64,000 bases of DNA from Corynebacterium sp. P4-C1 (GTDB taxonomy: Bacteria > Actinomycetota > Actinomycetes > Mycobacteriales > Mycobacteriaceae): contig NZ_CP129966.1 of NCBI RefSeq assembly GCF_030503595.1, forward strand, positions 2,249,419 to 2,313,418. The letters are read 5' to 3'. Below the pieces are notes generated by a model. The model saw nothing but the letters and a program-made list of their open reading frames with translations. It was not told the DNA's origin and made no database searches. Below are positions 63,218 through 64,000 of the stretch, one piece after another. A program made the translations under genes and the position numbers. The number at the start of each line of letters is the position of its first letter. Position 1 is the stretch's first letter.

Positions 63218-64000
63218 TCGAATACATCGATGTGTACCGCGATCGCTTCGGGGTCGAGGCTATCTCACGTTGAAAGAGACAGAATGTGGGATCATCACCT
63301 CTCGCGGTTACCGAGCAGCGAAAACACGAGCGCCGTCGGCGAGGAGTTTGTCAGATGCGCTGCTTATTCCTGAATTGGTGAGGGTCTACGAGGACAACTT
63401 CAGTGTCTACGGGGTCCGCAAGATGTGGAAGGCTATGCAGCGCGCCGGCTGGAGCATCGGTCGTGATCAGACCGCGCGTTTGATGGAGCAAGCTGGCTTT
63501 TACGGCCGCAGGCGTGGCCGCACACCGATGACAACGCTTCGGGCCAACGTGCCAGATTGCCGCCCTGACCTGGTCAACCGTGATTTCACTGCCCCCGCAC
63601 CGCACCGGTTGTGGGTCGCTGACATTACCTATGTACGCACCTTGTCTGGTTTTGCCTACACCGCGTTTATCACCGATGTGTACTCCAGAAAGATCGTCGG
63701 TGTCGCGACCCGGGCGAGCATGCGTACCGATGAACTGCCGCTGGAGGCCTTTGAGCACGCCCTGTATCACGCTGGTGATCTTCGCTCAGAAGGGCTTGTC
63801 CACCACAGTGACCGCGGCTCGCAGTATGTGTCGATCCGTTACGGTGAAGCGCTCGCCCAGGCCGGTATCGATCCGTCTGTCGGCACCGTTGGCGACTCCT
63901 ATGACAACGCGTTGGCTGAAACGGTCAACGGGCTCTACAAAACAGAGCTGATTTATCCCCACCGGCCGTGGGCATCGGTCGGTGAAGTCGAGATTGCCAC
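63214..64000 (+). pseudogene. IS3-family transposase OrfB, frameshifted, partial
   Basis: ATG 63214 overlaps orfA in the -1 frame (MIEYIDVYRDRFGVEAISR) and then hits TGA at 63271-63273. The expected family sequence resumes in the next frame, ETECGIITSRGYRAAKTR, and stays open to the window end with two visible DDE acids (WVADITYV, and Asp of DVYSRKIVG) plus NALAETVNGLYKTEL, carrying Glu. A single missing T at 63270/63271 (CGTTTG to CGTTG) accounts for it. Without correction the OrfAB transposase cannot be made. Confidence 0.82.

Larger units (their letters stand above)
62880..64000 (+). mobile_element. IS3-family element (continues past window)
   Basis: Two overlapping transposase frames in the IS3 arrangement, orfA at 62900 and orfB in the -1 frame from 63214. 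The left terminal repeat is not clearly recognisable; the sequence upstream (62700-62890) is non-coding. The right end lies beyond the window. The 5' boundary given is therefore approximate. Confidence 0.8.

Overview
The window is chromosomal DNA of a high-GC actinobacterium, almost certainly a Corynebacterium. The evidence is the gene content and order: malQ and fadD15; hrcA-dnaJ2-rsmE-phoH-ybeY-CBS protein-era-recO-uppS; znr-zur next to glyS; dgt near dnaG; two short two-cysteine secreted proteins flanking a lytic transglycosylase ahead of eno-divIC-ppx; and a homodimeric aceE of the actinobacterial type. I cannot name the species from the sequence.

Layout. 1-7 kb: a carboxylesterase cut by the window edge, two tiny overlapping membrane-protein genes, malQ, fadD15, and a decayed tandem second fadD. 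7-25 kb: a dense, mostly plus-strand housekeeping stretch with hemW, the hrcA-dnaJ2 heat-shock pair, rRNA and ribosome maturation genes (rsmE, ybeY, era), phoH, DNA repair (recO), cell-wall lipid carrier synthesis (uppS), a ferritin-like/VIT1 metal transporter, the znr-zur zinc regulators on the minus strand, glyS and a large TPM-domain secreted protein. Two tandem pyridoxal-kinase-like genes are wedged between the CBS protein and era, and the second has no stop codon before era. 25-38 kb: dgt, a guanyl-specific ribonuclease/barstar pair, dnaG, a mazG-like gene, two PorB/PorC-like secreted proteins around a transglycosylase, then eno-divIC-DUF501-ppx, and a tRNA-Met.

38-50 kb: a DJ-1/PfpI protein and an oxidoreductase, then a tRNA-Asn-integrated island bounded by a 25-bp direct repeat (40081-40105 and 49394-49418). 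Its tyrosine integrase has lost its C-terminus, including the catalytic tyrosine, to an IS30-family element. Two identical IS30 copies in direct orientation flank a cargo of mntH, a NUDIX hydrolase, a tetR-doxX pair and a vapB-vapC pair whose toxin is truncated. The right-hand IS30 copy is itself interrupted by an IS256-family element with a clean 8-bp target duplication.

50-58 kb: an AbgT-family transporter, a serine hydrolase, a two-domain glycine-rich (UPF0126/TRIC) membrane protein, an acyl carrier protein, aceE and a DUF3052 protein. 58-64 kb: a second accessory zone with an HNH protein, a 3'-half tRNA-Val remnant that probably marks an island edge, a small two-gene operon of unknown function, a PLDc_N membrane protein, a second identical IS256 copy and an IS3-family element with a frameshifted orfB that runs off the window.

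No CRISPR array, rRNA operon or prophage structural module is visible.
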